Below, piece by piece: positions 1 through 8,835 of a stretch of 64,000 nucleotides of DNA. The notes beneath the pieces were generated by a model. The model worked only from the letters and a program-made list of their open reading frames with translations, was not told where the DNA came from and searched no databases. The stretch comes from an uncultured Dysgonomonas sp. Lineage in GTDB: Bacteria; Bacteroidota; Bacteroidia; Bacteroidales; Dysgonomonadaceae. The translations under genes were made by a program, and so were the position numbers. Location of the stretch: positions 1-64,000 of the forward strand of contig CALKIV010000083.1 in NCBI GenBank assembly GCA_937995835.1. Direction: 5' to 3'. Numbering within the stretch: position 1 is the stretch's first letter; every line of letters starts with the position of its first letter.

Positions 1-1198
1 ATTTTTCTACAATGTGCATTGTATCTGATGCAATCATAAACTCTTCGTCAGTAGGCACCACCATTACTCTCACCTTAGAGGTTGGTGTACTGATGATTCC
101 TTCTGTTCCGTAAGTACTATTGTTGACATCTTTGTCAATTTCGATTCCTAAGAATTCCATTGCCTCACACACTCTTTCACGAGTGATTACCGAATATTCT
201 CCGATTCCACCAGTGAATACAAGAGTATCTACGCCTCCTAGCACAGCAATATATGACCCGATATACTTCTTGATACGATGTACAAACATATCGAAGGCAA
301 GGCTTGCACGCTCGTTACCATCTTTGATAGCATCTTGTAGTTCACGCATATCCGAAGATACACCTGATACGCCTAGAAGACCACTATGCTTGTTGACAAG
401 TGTAGAAATGGCTTGCGAACCGATATTTTCTTTTTCCATGATGAAAGAAAGTATACCTGCATCCACATCTCCTGCACGAGTACCCATCAAGAGACCTTCC
501 ACCGGAGTCATCCCCATAGAAGTGTCGATGGATTCACCATCTTTGATTGCTGTCAATGAACCTCCATTACCGATATGGGCTGTGATGATGCGTTGTCCTT
601 TCACCGGTACATTTAGTATTTCACAAGCACGTTGCGACACATAACGGTGGCTAGTGCCATGGAAACCATAACGACGAATAGCATATTTCTCGTACAATGA
701 ATATGGCACACCATACATATACGACGAAGCTGGCATCGTTTGGTGGAATGCTGTGTCAAAGACTCCTACTTGAGGAATATTTGGCATCAACTCTTGCACG
801 GCATAAATCCCTGCCAAGTTAGGTGGGTTGTGCAATGGTGCTAGTTCGATACAAGCTACCATCTCTTTGATGATTTCATCGGTGATCAACACACTTTGGT
901 TGAATTTTTCACCTCCATGCACCACACGATGTCCTACGGCATCAATCTCGTCCAGAGACTTAATGCAGCCATATTTATCGCTGGTCAACACTCCAAGGAT
1001 ATATTCTATCCCTGTTTTGTGCTCTAGAATTTCTCCTTCTAGAGTCAATTTATCTCCATTCGGAAGCTTTGCTGTAAGGAAAGAGCCTGTCAAACCGATC
1101 TTTTCGATTCCCCCTTGAGCCACTACTTCACCCTTCTTCATTTCGAAGAGCTTATATTTTATTGACGAACTTCCACAGTTCAGTACTAATACTTTCAT
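1..1198 (-). CDS. ackA: Acetate kinase (3' end cut by window edge)
   Basis: Acetate kinase, which interconverts acetyl phosphate + ADP and acetate + ATP in the cytoplasm. The reverse-strand frame opens with ATG at 1196-1198 (MKVLVLNCGSSS, the N-terminal phosphate-binding signature) and stays open to base 1, about 399 codons, so only the last few residues and the stop are missing. Family motifs are intact and in order: HRVVHGGE, the catalytic Asp in FDTAFHQTMP, YGFHGTSHR, HIGNGGS, and the C-terminal FTGGIGENS with the metal-binding Glu. It is the last gene of a tight run pta / dehydrogenase-like gene / ackA, with only 5 bases before its start, so it is almost certainly co-transcribed with pta. 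This is the expected substrate-level ATP module of a fermentative Bacteroidales. Confidence 0.97.
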   Translation of the reverse strand, partial: MKVLVLNCGSSSIKYKLFEMKKGEVVAQGGIEKIGLTGSFLTAKLPNGDKLTLEGEILEHKTGIEYILGVLTSDKYGCIKSLDEIDAVGHRVVHGGEKFNQSVLITDEIIKEMVACIELAPLHNPPNLAGIYAVQELMPNIPQVGVFDTAFHQTMPASSYMYGVPYSLYEKYAIRRYGFHGTSHRYVSQRACEILNVPVKGQRIITAHIGNGGSLTAIKDGESIDTSMGMTPVEGLLMGTRAGDVDAGILSFIMEKENIGSQAISTLVNKHSGLLGVSGVSSDMRELQDAIKDGNERASLAFDMFVHRIKKYIGSYIAVLGGVDTLVFTGGIGEYSVITRERVCEAMEFLGIEIDKDVNNSTYGTEGIISTPTSKVRVMVVPTDEEFMIASDTMHIVEK

Positions 1199-1203
1199 TT
1201 TCT

Positions 1204-2169
1204 TCAAATTAAATCGTTAACACCTAACTTATTTCCTTGTTCGTCGTAAGTATAAAAACCTCTTCTGGTTTTCACTCCATGTTGTTTTGAGCGATACAGT
1301 CTCCAAAGAATCGGATTGGCTTTATATTTTCTATCTCCATAGTCATCAAACATATCCTCCATCAGCATTACAGCTTTTTCGATACCGAAAAGGTCTGCCA
1401 TTTCGAATATGCCTAGTCGTTGACCAAAGCTGATGGTAAATTGTTTGTCGATATCTTCTAACGAAGACACTCCCTCCATCAATATTTCGCAAGCTTCATT
1501 TAGCATGACTGCCATCAGACGCATGTTGACCATTCCACTGCTTTCATGTACACGAACAGGAGTAAACTTGATCATTTTTGCAAAAAGCTCTATTTTCTTA
1601 GCTACCTCTTCCGATGTAAATGTCCCTTTTGCAATCTCCAGCAAACGAGCATCTGAGTGAAAAATAGGGAAATGAAGACTGATACATCTATCTTGATGTT
1701 GAAGGTCGGCTGCCAGCTCACTGATAATCACAGTCGTTGCATTGGTAGCAATGATGGCATCTGGTGCTAGGATATTTTCTAGTTTAGTAAATACCTCTTT
1801 ACGCAAGCCTGTACTTTTTTCTCCGTTCACTTCGTAACGAATACACTCGATCACAAAGTCGCAACCTTTTAGATCGTTATAGTCCATCGATCCTTTGATG
1901 CGTCCCATTGTGGCACGTTTTTCACCCTGAGTAAGTCCCCAGTTTTGGATTTGTGTATCCAATCCGTTTTCTATTGCTTTTAGCGCATAGTCTATTCTAT
2001 CTTGAGAAACTTCGATAAAAACGACTTCCATGCCCGAAAGAGCTGTCAGGTTTACGATTGTGCGTCCTTCCTGACCACATCCTACAACCCCAATTCGTGA
2101 GAAGAGCGACTTCGTTTTGTCTTTAGCACTCAGCCCATACTTCTCGATAGGTTCTATTATTTCCGCCAT
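1204..2169 (-). CDS. Divergent 3-hydroxyacyl-CoA dehydrogenase-like protein
   Basis: 321 residues with the fold of 3-hydroxybutyryl-CoA dehydrogenase: an N-terminal Rossmann domain with the NAD motif GCGQEG (about residues 30-35), then a C-terminal helical dimer domain ending in KTRRGFYTY, the usual family ending. Some catalytic positions depart from the family. The catalytic His-Glu pair is present with the right spacing (His166, Glu178). The residue three after His, normally Asn in HFFNP, is Ile169. The catalytic Asn of the PGFIVNR motif is one place out of register (SGMVNMR, Asn215 with Met216 at the expected site). The catalytic Ser equivalent is Thr145. The gene lies between pta (18 bases upstream) and ackA (5 bases downstream), hinting at a role in acetyl-CoA/acyl-CoA fermentation. 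Whether it acts on 3-hydroxybutyryl-CoA or another 3-hydroxy acid is open. Confidence 0.8.
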   Translation of the reverse strand: MAEIIEPIEKYGLSAKDKTKSLFSRIGVVGCGQEGRTIVNLTALSGMEVVFIEVSQDRIDYALKAIENGLDTQIQNWGLTQGEKRATMGRIKGSMDYNDLKGCDFVIECIRYEVNGEKSTGLRKEVFTKLENILAPDAIIATNATTVIISELAADLQHQDRCISLHFPIFHSDARLLEIAKGTFTSEEVAKKIELFAKMIKFTPVRVHESSGMVNMRLMAVMLNEACEILMEGVSSLEDIDKQFTISFGQRLGIFEMADLFGIEKAVMLMEDMFDDYGDRKYKANPILWRLYRSKQHGVKTRRGFYTYDEQGNKLGVNDLI

Positions 2170-2187
2170 GTTATATAATTATTGTTT

Positions 2188-3198
2188 TTATTTGTTTTTC
2201 AGTGCAATAGCTTGGTTAGCCGTCAGTGCTACCAGTTTATAGATATCATCTTCCGAACATCCTCTCGAAAGGTCGTTCACAGGTGCTGCCATTCCTTGTA
2301 GCACAGGACCAATAGCTTCTGCTTCGCCAAGACGTTGAACTAATTTGTAAGCAATATTTCCTACTTCTAGGTTAGGGAACACCAATACATTGGCTTTTCC
2401 TGCCACTGGGCTTCCTGGAGCTTTGCTCGATCCCACTGATGGAACAAGAGCTGCATCAGCTTGTAGTTCTCCATCGATATTCATTTCCGGAGCTATTTTT
2501 TTAGCTGCTTCTGTAGCTTGAATCACTTTGTCTACTAATGCATGACTTGCGCTTCCTTTGGTAGAGAAGCTAAGGATAGCCACATTAGCATCTTTGCCTG
2601 TAAATGTTTTAGCCGTTCTACCTGTCGATACAGCTATCTCTCCCAATTGATCAGCAGTAGGATCAGGTGTTACAGCACAGTCGGCAAAGAATAATAGTCC
2701 ATCGTCACCATATTGTTTTGTTTTCGTAAACACCATGAATGCACCCGAAACAACGCTGATACCCGGAGTTGTTTTGATGATTTGAAGAGCCGGACGCAAC
2801 ACGTTTCCTGTGGTGTTGGCTGCTCCTGCCACTTCTCCATCAGCATCGCCACTTTTTATCATCAAGCAAGCAATATACAATGGATCTCCTGCCAATTTTG
2901 TAGCTTGCTCCATGGTCATTCCCTTAGATTTTCTAAGCTCACAAAGAAGTTCGGCATAAGCTGTTTTTTTAGCATAGTTGCTAGGATCTATTAGCACTGC
3001 TTTATCAATATTCTTAAGTCCAAGTTTAGTAGCTTGATCTTTAATGCTTTTTTCTTCTCCTATCAAGATGATATCTGCTATACCATCAGCTAAAAGTTTA
3101 TCTGCTGCTGTCAATGTTCTTACTTCTGTCCCTTCTGGAAGAACAATACGCTGTTTATGAGCTTTTGCTCGTTCAATTATTTGCTTTATCAAATCCAT
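2188..3198 (-). CDS. pta: Phosphate acetyltransferase
   Basis: Phosphotransacetylase, making acetyl phosphate from acetyl-CoA for the acetate kinase two genes downstream. It is 336 residues, the normal size for the short bacterial form without N-terminal regulatory domains. Recognisable blocks are VLPEGTEVRTL near the N-terminus, GEVAGAANTTGNVLRPALQ, FADCAVTPDPTADQLGEIA, LSFSTKGSASH, the substrate-site DGELQADAALV, and FPNLEVGNIAYKLVQR. A longer reading to 3261 is possible, but the extra 21 residues are non-conserved and cover the likely promoter, so the ATG at 3196-3198 is preferred. It is first in the run pta / dehydrogenase-like / ackA. Confidence 0.97.
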   Translation of the reverse strand: MDLIKQIIERAKAHKQRIVLPEGTEVRTLTAADKLLADGIADIILIGEEKSIKDQATKLGLKNIDKAVLIDPSNYAKKTAYAELLCELRKSKGMTMEQATKLAGDPLYIACLMIKSGDADGEVAGAANTTGNVLRPALQIIKTTPGISVVSGAFMVFTKTKQYGDDGLLFFADCAVTPDPTADQLGEIAVSTGRTAKTFTGKDANVAILSFSTKGSASHALVDKVIQATEAAKKIAPEMNIDGELQADAALVPSVGSSKAPGSPVAGKANVLVFPNLEVGNIAYKLVQRLGEAEAIGPVLQGMAAPVNDLSRGCSEDDIYKLVALTANQAIALKNK

Positions 3199-3229
3199 GA
3201 GTTTTATTTTAAAAAAGTGAAATTTCCAA

Positions 3230-3237
3230 CAAATATA
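3230..3237 (-). promoter_or_regulatory. Bacteroidetes-type -7 box for pta
   Basis: Read on the minus strand this is TATATTTG, an exact fit to the Bacteroidetes -7 consensus TAnnTTTG. Transcription would start near 3223, about 25 bases upstream of the pta ATG. No clean -33 TTTG is seen at the expected 19-21 spacing, so this is a single-element prediction. Confidence 0.5.
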
Positions 3238-3411
3238 CAAAATGTAATGTAGACATTGCATTTTGCAGAGAAAAAAGTGCCATTATTTGTTTCTGTTTTA
3301 CAGTTTACTTTATTACTTTTATGAGATTTATGGGTTAGCCTGATATCGTCAGAAAGAAGAACAAAACATTTATATACTATAACACTAAACATCTGCTACT
3401 TAACAGGCAGA

Positions 3412-4197
3412 ATGAAAGAACTAAAAATGATAGAAAATACACAAGAACAAGAAAAATTTGGCATTAGAGCCAAAAGATGGATCAAAAGGAACAAAGATTA
3501 TATTCTAATCTCAGTAGGTATAGCTCTTATTATACTCCTACCCTATGTTATTCTGCTCAGAAGTTTCGAAAACGATTTCACTGAATCGGCAGCCCGTGTG
3601 GGAACAGCCATCGGAGGAATGACCTTCCCCTTGGTGAGTATATTTATAGTCATTTTCCTTTTTATCATCATGCGTCAGCAAATGCAGTTTAATAAGCGAT
3701 TGATTAAACGTGATAACGACAGTATGGACTATACCCTATTGTTTAGCCTTCAAGATCAGATTAAAGAACAAGTGGATTCACTTTCTTTCGAATATGGTAA
3801 TAAGACATTGAAAGGAAAAGGTGTGCTCAATATGTTTGCCAACACCAATGCTACCTCCGTGGTGACACTCAATGAGTCTGACGCCATGTTATACGACAAA
3901 ATCACTGTAATTGCTACCTTAGGGAATGCACTACTAAAGAGAAACTATGAATCGTTGTTGCCTGTGGAAAGCAAGTATATTTTTTATAATAACACTTGCG
4001 ACACGTTAGAAATGATTAAATCGGCTTACGACAGGTATTATGCAAATATAGAACAAAAGAGCTTATTCGACCATATCACCAAAATGCTGGTCTTTATGCC
4101 TTCCTACAAAACAATAAAAGCATCGGAAGTGGCAATCAATTATGCCATGTACGAATATAAAGTAGACCTGAGAAAAGAAATAATCAATAAAAAATAA
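3412..4197 (+). CDS. Two-TM membrane protein, weakly like putative AbiC-type proteins
   Basis: 261 residues that I do not recognise with certainty. A basic N-terminus (KRWIKRNKD) leads into TM1 (about residues 29-50), a short loop rich in Gly/Thr, TM2 (about 66-88, ending RQQMQFNKR), and then a soluble cytoplasmic domain of about 170 residues with predicted helices. The arrangement of two N-terminal TMs, the second introduced by a GGMTFP segment and followed by a long helical tail, resembles proteins annotated as putative phage abortive infection (putAbiC-type). The resemblance is in layout only and the assignment is weak. Start could also be the ATG at 3427. It stands alone between the divergent pta operon and a convergent lipoprotein gene, and ends before a strong bidirectional terminator. 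Confidence 0.55.
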   Translation: MKELKMIENTQEQEKFGIRAKRWIKRNKDYILISVGIALIILLPYVILLRSFENDFTESAARVGTAIGGMTFPLVSIFIVIFLFIIMRQQMQFNKRLIKRDNDSMDYTLLFSLQDQIKEQVDSLSFEYGNKTLKGKGVLNMFANTNATSVVTLNESDAMLYDKITVIATLGNALLKRNYESLLPVESKYIFYNNTCDTLEMIKSAYDRYYANIEQKSLFDHITKMLVFMPSYKTIKASEVAINYAMYEYKVDLRKEIINKK

Positions 4198-4225
4198 GGA
4201 ATGCCTTAACTGGCTAAAACATAGC

Positions 4226-4263
4226 ATTGCCCCTTGATTCACTAAGATGAGTCAAGGGGCAAT
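4226..4263. terminator. Bidirectional intrinsic terminator
   Basis: Arms ATTGCCCCTTGA (4226-4237) and TCAAGGGGCAAT (4252-4263) pair perfectly. The stem continues inward through a wobble pair and TCA/TGA to a six-base loop (4242-4247), about 16 bp in all. T-rich sequence follows on the plus strand and A-rich sequence precedes it. It separates the convergent genes ending at 4197 and 4286. Confidence 0.85.
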
Positions 4264-4285
4264 ACTTTTATCTTCTAATTGGTTA

Positions 4286-5296
4286 TCAACTATTTTTCTT
4301 TCTTCTCCAACGAATCACTCCATAAATGCCTACTCCAATTACGATCCACAATGGCCAAACATTTAACACCCCTATCATGAGGCTCAACAAACCATTCCAT
4401 CCTGTTTTTAGAGCATCCAAAGCCTCTTCAAAAATACTTGGTTCATAGCTTTCCGGAAGTTTTTCTATTTTTTTCATTGTTGAAACCACAACGGGAGCTT
4501 GCGTCAACGAAATGGTGATGGTGCTATATTCTACATTATCTAGCTGTATCAATTCAGAAACCATCTCCAAATCAGCACTTTCTCTTGCCCTGTCGATAGC
4601 TTCCTCAGCACTAATCAGATCTTCTAGTTTGTGCCCTTTTCCTGCTCCTGAAACGCTTTTCATCCGTTTGGCTTTGGCGGCTTTACGTTCCTGCAATAGC
4701 TTTTTGGCTATCAAATCGAAAGTGATGTCGTTTGCCGACACGTCTCTATAACTCACCACTGTTGCCACCGAAGCTATTTCACGAAGTGCAATATCAAGCT
4801 CTGTGTATGGAACCCTCAAAACAAGGTTGCCACTAGCATTGTAAGCTGTTTGCTCAAGCACAGAATCAGCACTGACCTTTATCTCATTTGTCCAATTTCT
4901 ATTATTACTGAGGGTCGATTTTATTACAAAACCTTTTCGCTGAATGATAATATCTTCTATTCTGTGAGTTGCCGAAACAATATTCTCTACCGAAAACTGA
5001 AGCTGTGCTGTACGAATAAATTTCTTATTTCCATCGTTTTCATAACTTGCAGCTTTAGAAGTGACAAATTCTTCTGCATCGTTTTCATTTTGCAAAATAG
5101 GAGGAATAAAACGTACTGACTTATCCATCGATACTTTATCTACCGCCTCCTCCATTTCTACGGAACTGGACACATCCTCAGATGGTTCCCAACTGCTTTC
5201 TTCTTTGTAATGGCTATTATTATTTCCACATCCACCCAACAACAGAGAGAATGATGCTAACAAAAGAATGAAAAAATAATTTCTACTTGCATCCAT
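4286..5296 (-). CDS. DUF4349 lipoprotein with C-terminal TM
   Basis: 336 residues. A hydrophobic signal segment ends in the lipobox LLGGC (Cys about residue 23), so the protein should be lipid-anchored. A low-complexity Ser/Glu linker follows. Residues about 90-275 match the DUF4349 pattern: an RTAQLQFSVENI strand, RIEDIIIQRKGFV, the strand NLVLRVPYTELD, a helical stretch EERKAAKAKRMKS-like between strands, and YSTITISL at the end. A C-terminal membrane segment (WPLWIVIGVGIYGVI) ends in a basic RWRRKKNS tail. Function of the family is unknown; it is an envelope protein. Monocistronic, convergent with the upstream membrane protein gene and divergent from the PgpH-like gene. Confidence 0.88.
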   Translation of the reverse strand: MDASRNYFFILLLASFSLLLGGCGNNNSHYKEESSWEPSEDVSSSVEMEEAVDKVSMDKSVRFIPPILQNENDAEEFVTSKAASYENDGNKKFIRTAQLQFSVENIVSATHRIEDIIIQRKGFVIKSTLSNNRNWTNEIKVSADSVLEQTAYNASGNLVLRVPYTELDIALREIASVATVVSYRDVSANDITFDLIAKKLLQERKAAKAKRMKSVSGAGKGHKLEDLISAEEAIDRARESADLEMVSELIQLDNVEYSTITISLTQAPVVVSTMKKIEKLPESYEPSIFEEALDALKTGWNGLLSLMIGVLNVWPLWIVIGVGIYGVIRWRRKKNS

Positions 5297-5448
5297 ATGC
5301 TTTAGTTTTAGTTTGTATATTTAGTATAGAGTGCCAACATGTATAAATTCCATAAACTTGCTTGTGTTTTATTATGTTAAAACTCTTATAAAAAACTGAT
5401 AAAAAAAAGGCTTAGGTGTTGTTTTAACTATAAGTTTAAATATTCTAT

Positions 5449-5456
5449 TAATTTTG
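5449..5456 (+). promoter_or_regulatory. -7 box for the PgpH-like gene
   Basis: TAATTTTG fits TAnnTTTG exactly and lies 18 bases before the start codon at 5475, so the leader would be very short. The upstream -33 TTTG is not obvious. Confidence 0.5.
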
Positions 5457-5474
5457 TACTAATCAACTAAGAAA

Positions 5475-7574
5475 ATGATAGAAATGAAGGATTCTAAAAT
5501 AAATATCTCAAAGTATCTGCCTACGCCTATACTTTTCATCTTGGCCATAGTGATGGTCATGTACTTTCTGCCACGAGAAAGCAAGTATGAGTACAGTTAT
5601 ACTGAAAATACTCCTTGGCTATACGGCTTACTGACAGCTCCTTTCAACTTTCACATTCAGAAATCTGATGCACAGATTGATGCAGAGAAAGATAGTATTA
5701 TGAAATCTTCTCAGATATATTATACGTATACGGAAGATGTAAATAAAAAAATCAGTAGAGCCATTGCAGAAGATGTACACAACAACAGTGTGCCTAAAAG
5801 CTATTTTGCTTATCTAAACACTAAACTAGATAAAATATACACTGTGGGAGTCATAGCCATCGATGGTATGGAGCACCTCAACAAGGTAGGCAAAAAGCAA
5901 ATCATGCTTCGCCAAAGTAATAATGTGGCTTCTGCAAGAAACGTAACCTCCTTCTACACGCCTAGACAGGTATACGAAGAGATCATAAAAGATGCTCCTA
6001 ATTGGATAGAACTCAGTGTACTGAAAGGAATGAATCTAAACAACTACCTTACAGAAAACATTGAATATGATGAACGTACAACAACAAATGCACTAAACTC
6101 TGAGCTTGGTAAAATCTCCTTGTTCGAGGGAGAGGTGGTGTCAGGACAGCGTATCATCGACAGAGGAGAAATTGTGGATTCACACACCAAGAATATTTTG
6201 GATTCCTACACCAAGGTGATGCAAGAAAAGGTAGGAACCAAAGCAAAACCCGGTTGGTTGATTTTTGGTCAACTCATCTTGCTTTCGCTATTTTTCACTG
6301 CTTTGATGTTTTATCTAAAATATTACAGACCTGATATTTACGAAAATAGGAAGAGTACTGTTTTCATCCTCTTGATGATCACTGTACTACCCATATTTGC
6401 AGGACTAATGGCTGATATGAAAATGTATAATCAATTGTATGTTTTGCCATTTGCCATACCAACCATTCTGATCAGAACGTTCATCGATTCTCGAACAGCT
6501 TTCACAGCACACCTCATCATGATTTTGACTTGTGCCCTGATGATACCTGTTGAGAGCATGGCACAATTCATTTTTATACAAGTACTTGCCGGATATATGT
6601 GTATTCTTAGTTTAAGGAAATTGTCAGAGCGTTCGCAATTAGTTTATTGTTCTATTCTAATTTTCTTAACCTATGTTCTTAGCTACACCGGTTGGCTGCT
6701 AAGTGTTGAGGGATATATCAATTACATCATTGCAGAAGAAAATAAAGATATTTATATCTATTTCTGTCTCAACTTCGTACTTGTTTCTTTTGCTTATCTG
6801 CTGATCTATGTGTTTGAACGTACCTTCGGATTTATTTCTGATGTCAGCATGATTGAGCTATCGAATACCAACAAGCCTCTGCTGCAAGAACTGTCAGAAG
6901 TGGCTCCGGGAACTTTCCAACATTCCATGCAAGTGTCTAACTTAGTGGTTCCTGCAGCCAACAAGATCGGAGCAAATGCTATATTGGTACGTACCGGCGC
7001 ACTATATCACGATATTGGGAAAATGACAAACCCGATCTTCTTCACAGAAAATCAACCTGAGGGAATCAATCCTCACGAAAGATTGAGTTATCTGGAAAGT
7101 GCTAAGATGATCATCAGCCATGTAGAAGAGGGTATTAAGATAGCTAAAAAGCACAATCTGCCGGAACCGATCATCGACTTTATCCGAACACATCATGGGG
7201 CAGGTAAAGCTGCTTACTTCTATAATCTTTACAAAAACGAACATCCTGATGAGGAGGTTGATCCTACACCATTCACTTATCCCGGTCCTAACCCTTTTTC
7301 TAAGGAAACAGCTATATTGATGATGGCAGACACCGTAGAGGCAGCTTCCAGAAGTCTGAAAGAAAACACTAGAGAGGCTATTACTGAGCTAGTACACAGA
7401 TTAATAGACAAACAACTAGCAGATGGATTATTCCGTAATGCTCCTATCACTTTTAAGGATATTGAAGAGGTAAAAGAAATATTCTGCGAGAAACTTATCA
7501 GCATGAAGCACGCCAGAGTGGCTTATCCGGAACTGAAATCAGAAGAAAAAACAGAAGAAAATTCGAACGTTTAA
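5475..7574 (+). CDS. pgpH: 7TM-HD family phosphohydrolase (PgpH-type cyclic di-AMP phosphodiesterase)
   Basis: 699 residues with the full family layout: one N-terminal TM (about 14-32), an extracytoplasmic 7TMR-HDED domain of roughly 220 residues, a seven-helix membrane block (about 260-455) and a C-terminal cytoplasmic HD domain. In the HD domain the metal ligands are visible: His483 in FQHSMQ, the HD pair His512-Asp513 in YHDIGKM, IRTHHGAGK, and the Asp of MMADTVEAASR. Characterised PgpH proteins hydrolyse cyclic di-AMP to pApA; that activity is inferred here from the family. The extracytoplasmic domain probably senses an envelope or osmotic signal. The peptidase gene follows after only 14 bases and is likely co-transcribed. 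Confidence 0.93.
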   Translation: MIEMKDSKINISKYLPTPILFILAIVMVMYFLPRESKYEYSYTENTPWLYGLLTAPFNFHIQKSDAQIDAEKDSIMKSSQIYYTYTEDVNKKISRAIAEDVHNNSVPKSYFAYLNTKLDKIYTVGVIAIDGMEHLNKVGKKQIMLRQSNNVASARNVTSFYTPRQVYEEIIKDAPNWIELSVLKGMNLNNYLTENIEYDERTTTNALNSELGKISLFEGEVVSGQRIIDRGEIVDSHTKNILDSYTKVMQEKVGTKAKPGWLIFGQLILLSLFFTALMFYLKYYRPDIYENRKSTVFILLMITVLPIFAGLMADMKMYNQLYVLPFAIPTILIRTFIDSRTAFTAHLIMILTCALMIPVESMAQFIFIQVLAGYMCILSLRKLSERSQLVYCSILIFLTYVLSYTGWLLSVEGYINYIIAEENKDIYIYFCLNFVLVSFAYLLIYVFERTFGFISDVSMIELSNTNKPLLQELSEVAPGTFQHSMQVSNLVVPAANKIGANAILVRTGALYHDIGKMTNPIFFTENQPEGINPHERLSYLESAKMIISHVEEGIKIAKKHNLPEPIIDFIRTHHGAGKAAYFYNLYKNEHPDEEVDPTPFTYPGPNPFSKETAILMMADTVEAASRSLKENTREAITELVHRLIDKQLADGLFRNAPITFKDIEEVKEIFCEKLISMKHARVAYPELKSEEKTEENSNV

Positions 7575-7588
7575 TTAAAATATATAAT

Positions 7589-8761
7589 ATGAGAAAAATT
7601 ATAGCTGTATTACTTGTTCTAGCCATATCTTATGGCATATCAGCACAAGGGTATAAGTTTACAGTAGTCAAAGAAAATCCGATTACATCGATAAAAAATC
7701 AAGCCAATAGTGGCACTTGCTGGAGCTGGTCTGGACTTGCTTTCCTTGAGTCCGAATTGATTCGCAAAGGCAAAGGGACACACGATCTTTCTGCCATGTA
7801 TGTGGTTCGCAGAAATTATGCCGACCAAGCAGAGAAATATGTCCGCCTGAATGGCACACTCAACTTCTCACAGGGAGGCTCTTTTGCTGATGTTGTGGAG
7901 ACTTTGGACGAATATGGAGCTGTTCCCCTAGAAGTTTATCAAGGATTGAATTATGGAACAGAAAAACATGCTCACAGCGAACTATCAGCTGGTCTTGAAG
8001 CCTATGTTTCTGCTATTGCCAAAAAGCCAAATAGAACATTGACCACTGCTTGGAAAGCTGGTTTGGAGGGAATTCTCGATGCTTATCTTGGTAAAATGCC
8101 AACAGACTTTCAATACCAAGGGGCTGACTATACACCTCAGTCGTTTGCTAAATCGTTGGAACTACAAAATAGTGATTACATATCGCTAACATCGTTCACC
8201 CACCACCCTTTCTACAAACCTTTTGCAGTAGAAGTGGCAGACAACTGGCGATGGGCACCATCATACAATCTGCCAATAGACGAGTTTATGTCTGCAATAG
8301 ACTATCTAATCAATGCAGGATATACTCTTGCGTGGGCCACTGATGTGAGCGAAATAGGATTTACACGTACAGGCTTGGCTGTTGTTCCCGACGACGAAGC
8401 CGAAGATAATATAGGATCGGATCAAGCACACTGGCTTGGCCTTTCTAAAGCGGAACAAGGAAATTTGCTAAAAGAAAAGATAGCAAAAGGTCCTGTAAAA
8501 CAAAAAGAAATCACTCAAGAGATGCGTCAAACTGCATTTGACAACCAAGAAACAACTGACGATCATGGAATGCAAATCTATGGCATAGCCAAAGATCAAA
8601 AAGGAAATAAGTACTATATGGTGAAAAATTCTTGGGGTGAAACCGGTAACTATAAAGGCATCTGGTATGCCTCTGAAGAGTTTGTAAAATACAAAACCAT
8701 GAGCATCGTGATCAACAAAGAATCACTGCCTAGAGATGTGGCAAATAAATTAGGGTTCTGA
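7589..8761 (+). CDS. Exported C1B-family cysteine peptidase (aminopeptidase C/bleomycin hydrolase-like)
   Basis: 390 residues. A signal peptide (about 1-20, ending GISAQ) predicts export to the periplasm or surface, unlike the cytoplasmic PepC/bleomycin hydrolases. The papain triad is complete: the oxyanion Gln and nucleophile Cys44 in KNQANSGTCW, His326 in DDHGMQI, and Asn347 in VKNSWGE. The insert between Cys and His, including a NADYAxx-like NYADQAEK helix and the YQGLNYGTE segment, fits the C1B subfamily. It follows the PgpH-like gene by 14 bases and ends at a strong terminator, so the two form a transcription unit. Likely a peptide-scavenging hydrolase. Confidence 0.92.
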   Translation: MRKIIAVLLVLAISYGISAQGYKFTVVKENPITSIKNQANSGTCWSWSGLAFLESELIRKGKGTHDLSAMYVVRRNYADQAEKYVRLNGTLNFSQGGSFADVVETLDEYGAVPLEVYQGLNYGTEKHAHSELSAGLEAYVSAIAKKPNRTLTTAWKAGLEGILDAYLGKMPTDFQYQGADYTPQSFAKSLELQNSDYISLTSFTHHPFYKPFAVEVADNWRWAPSYNLPIDEFMSAIDYLINAGYTLAWATDVSEIGFTRTGLAVVPDDEAEDNIGSDQAHWLGLSKAEQGNLLKEKIAKGPVKQKEITQEMRQTAFDNQETTDDHGMQIYGIAKDQKGNKYYMVKNSWGETGNYKGIWYASEEFVKYKTMSIVINKESLPRDVANKLGF

Positions 8762-8786
8762 TCAATAAAAAATCATATCATTCAAC

Positions 8787-8821
8787 AAAAAGGTCGAAAC
8801 TTTTACAGTTTCGACCTTTTT
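8787..8821. terminator. Bidirectional intrinsic terminator
   Basis: AAAAAGGTCGAAAC (8787-8800) pairs perfectly with GTTTCGACCTTTTT (8808-8821), plus one more pair inside, leaving a five-base loop. The A and T runs serve both strands, ending the peptidase gene and the minus-strand DUF3108 gene. Confidence 0.9.
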
Positions 8822-8835
8822 ATTAATTTGAATAT

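Noticed and set aside
120..1118. Two plus-strand frames across the ackA region
   Set aside because: They are antisense to the complete, motif-bearing ackA frame and have composition typical of shadow frames.
3199..3261. Upstream extension of pta to 3261
   Set aside because: The added residues are not conserved and cover a TAnnTTTG-type box; the ATG at 3198 starts a family-like N-terminus.
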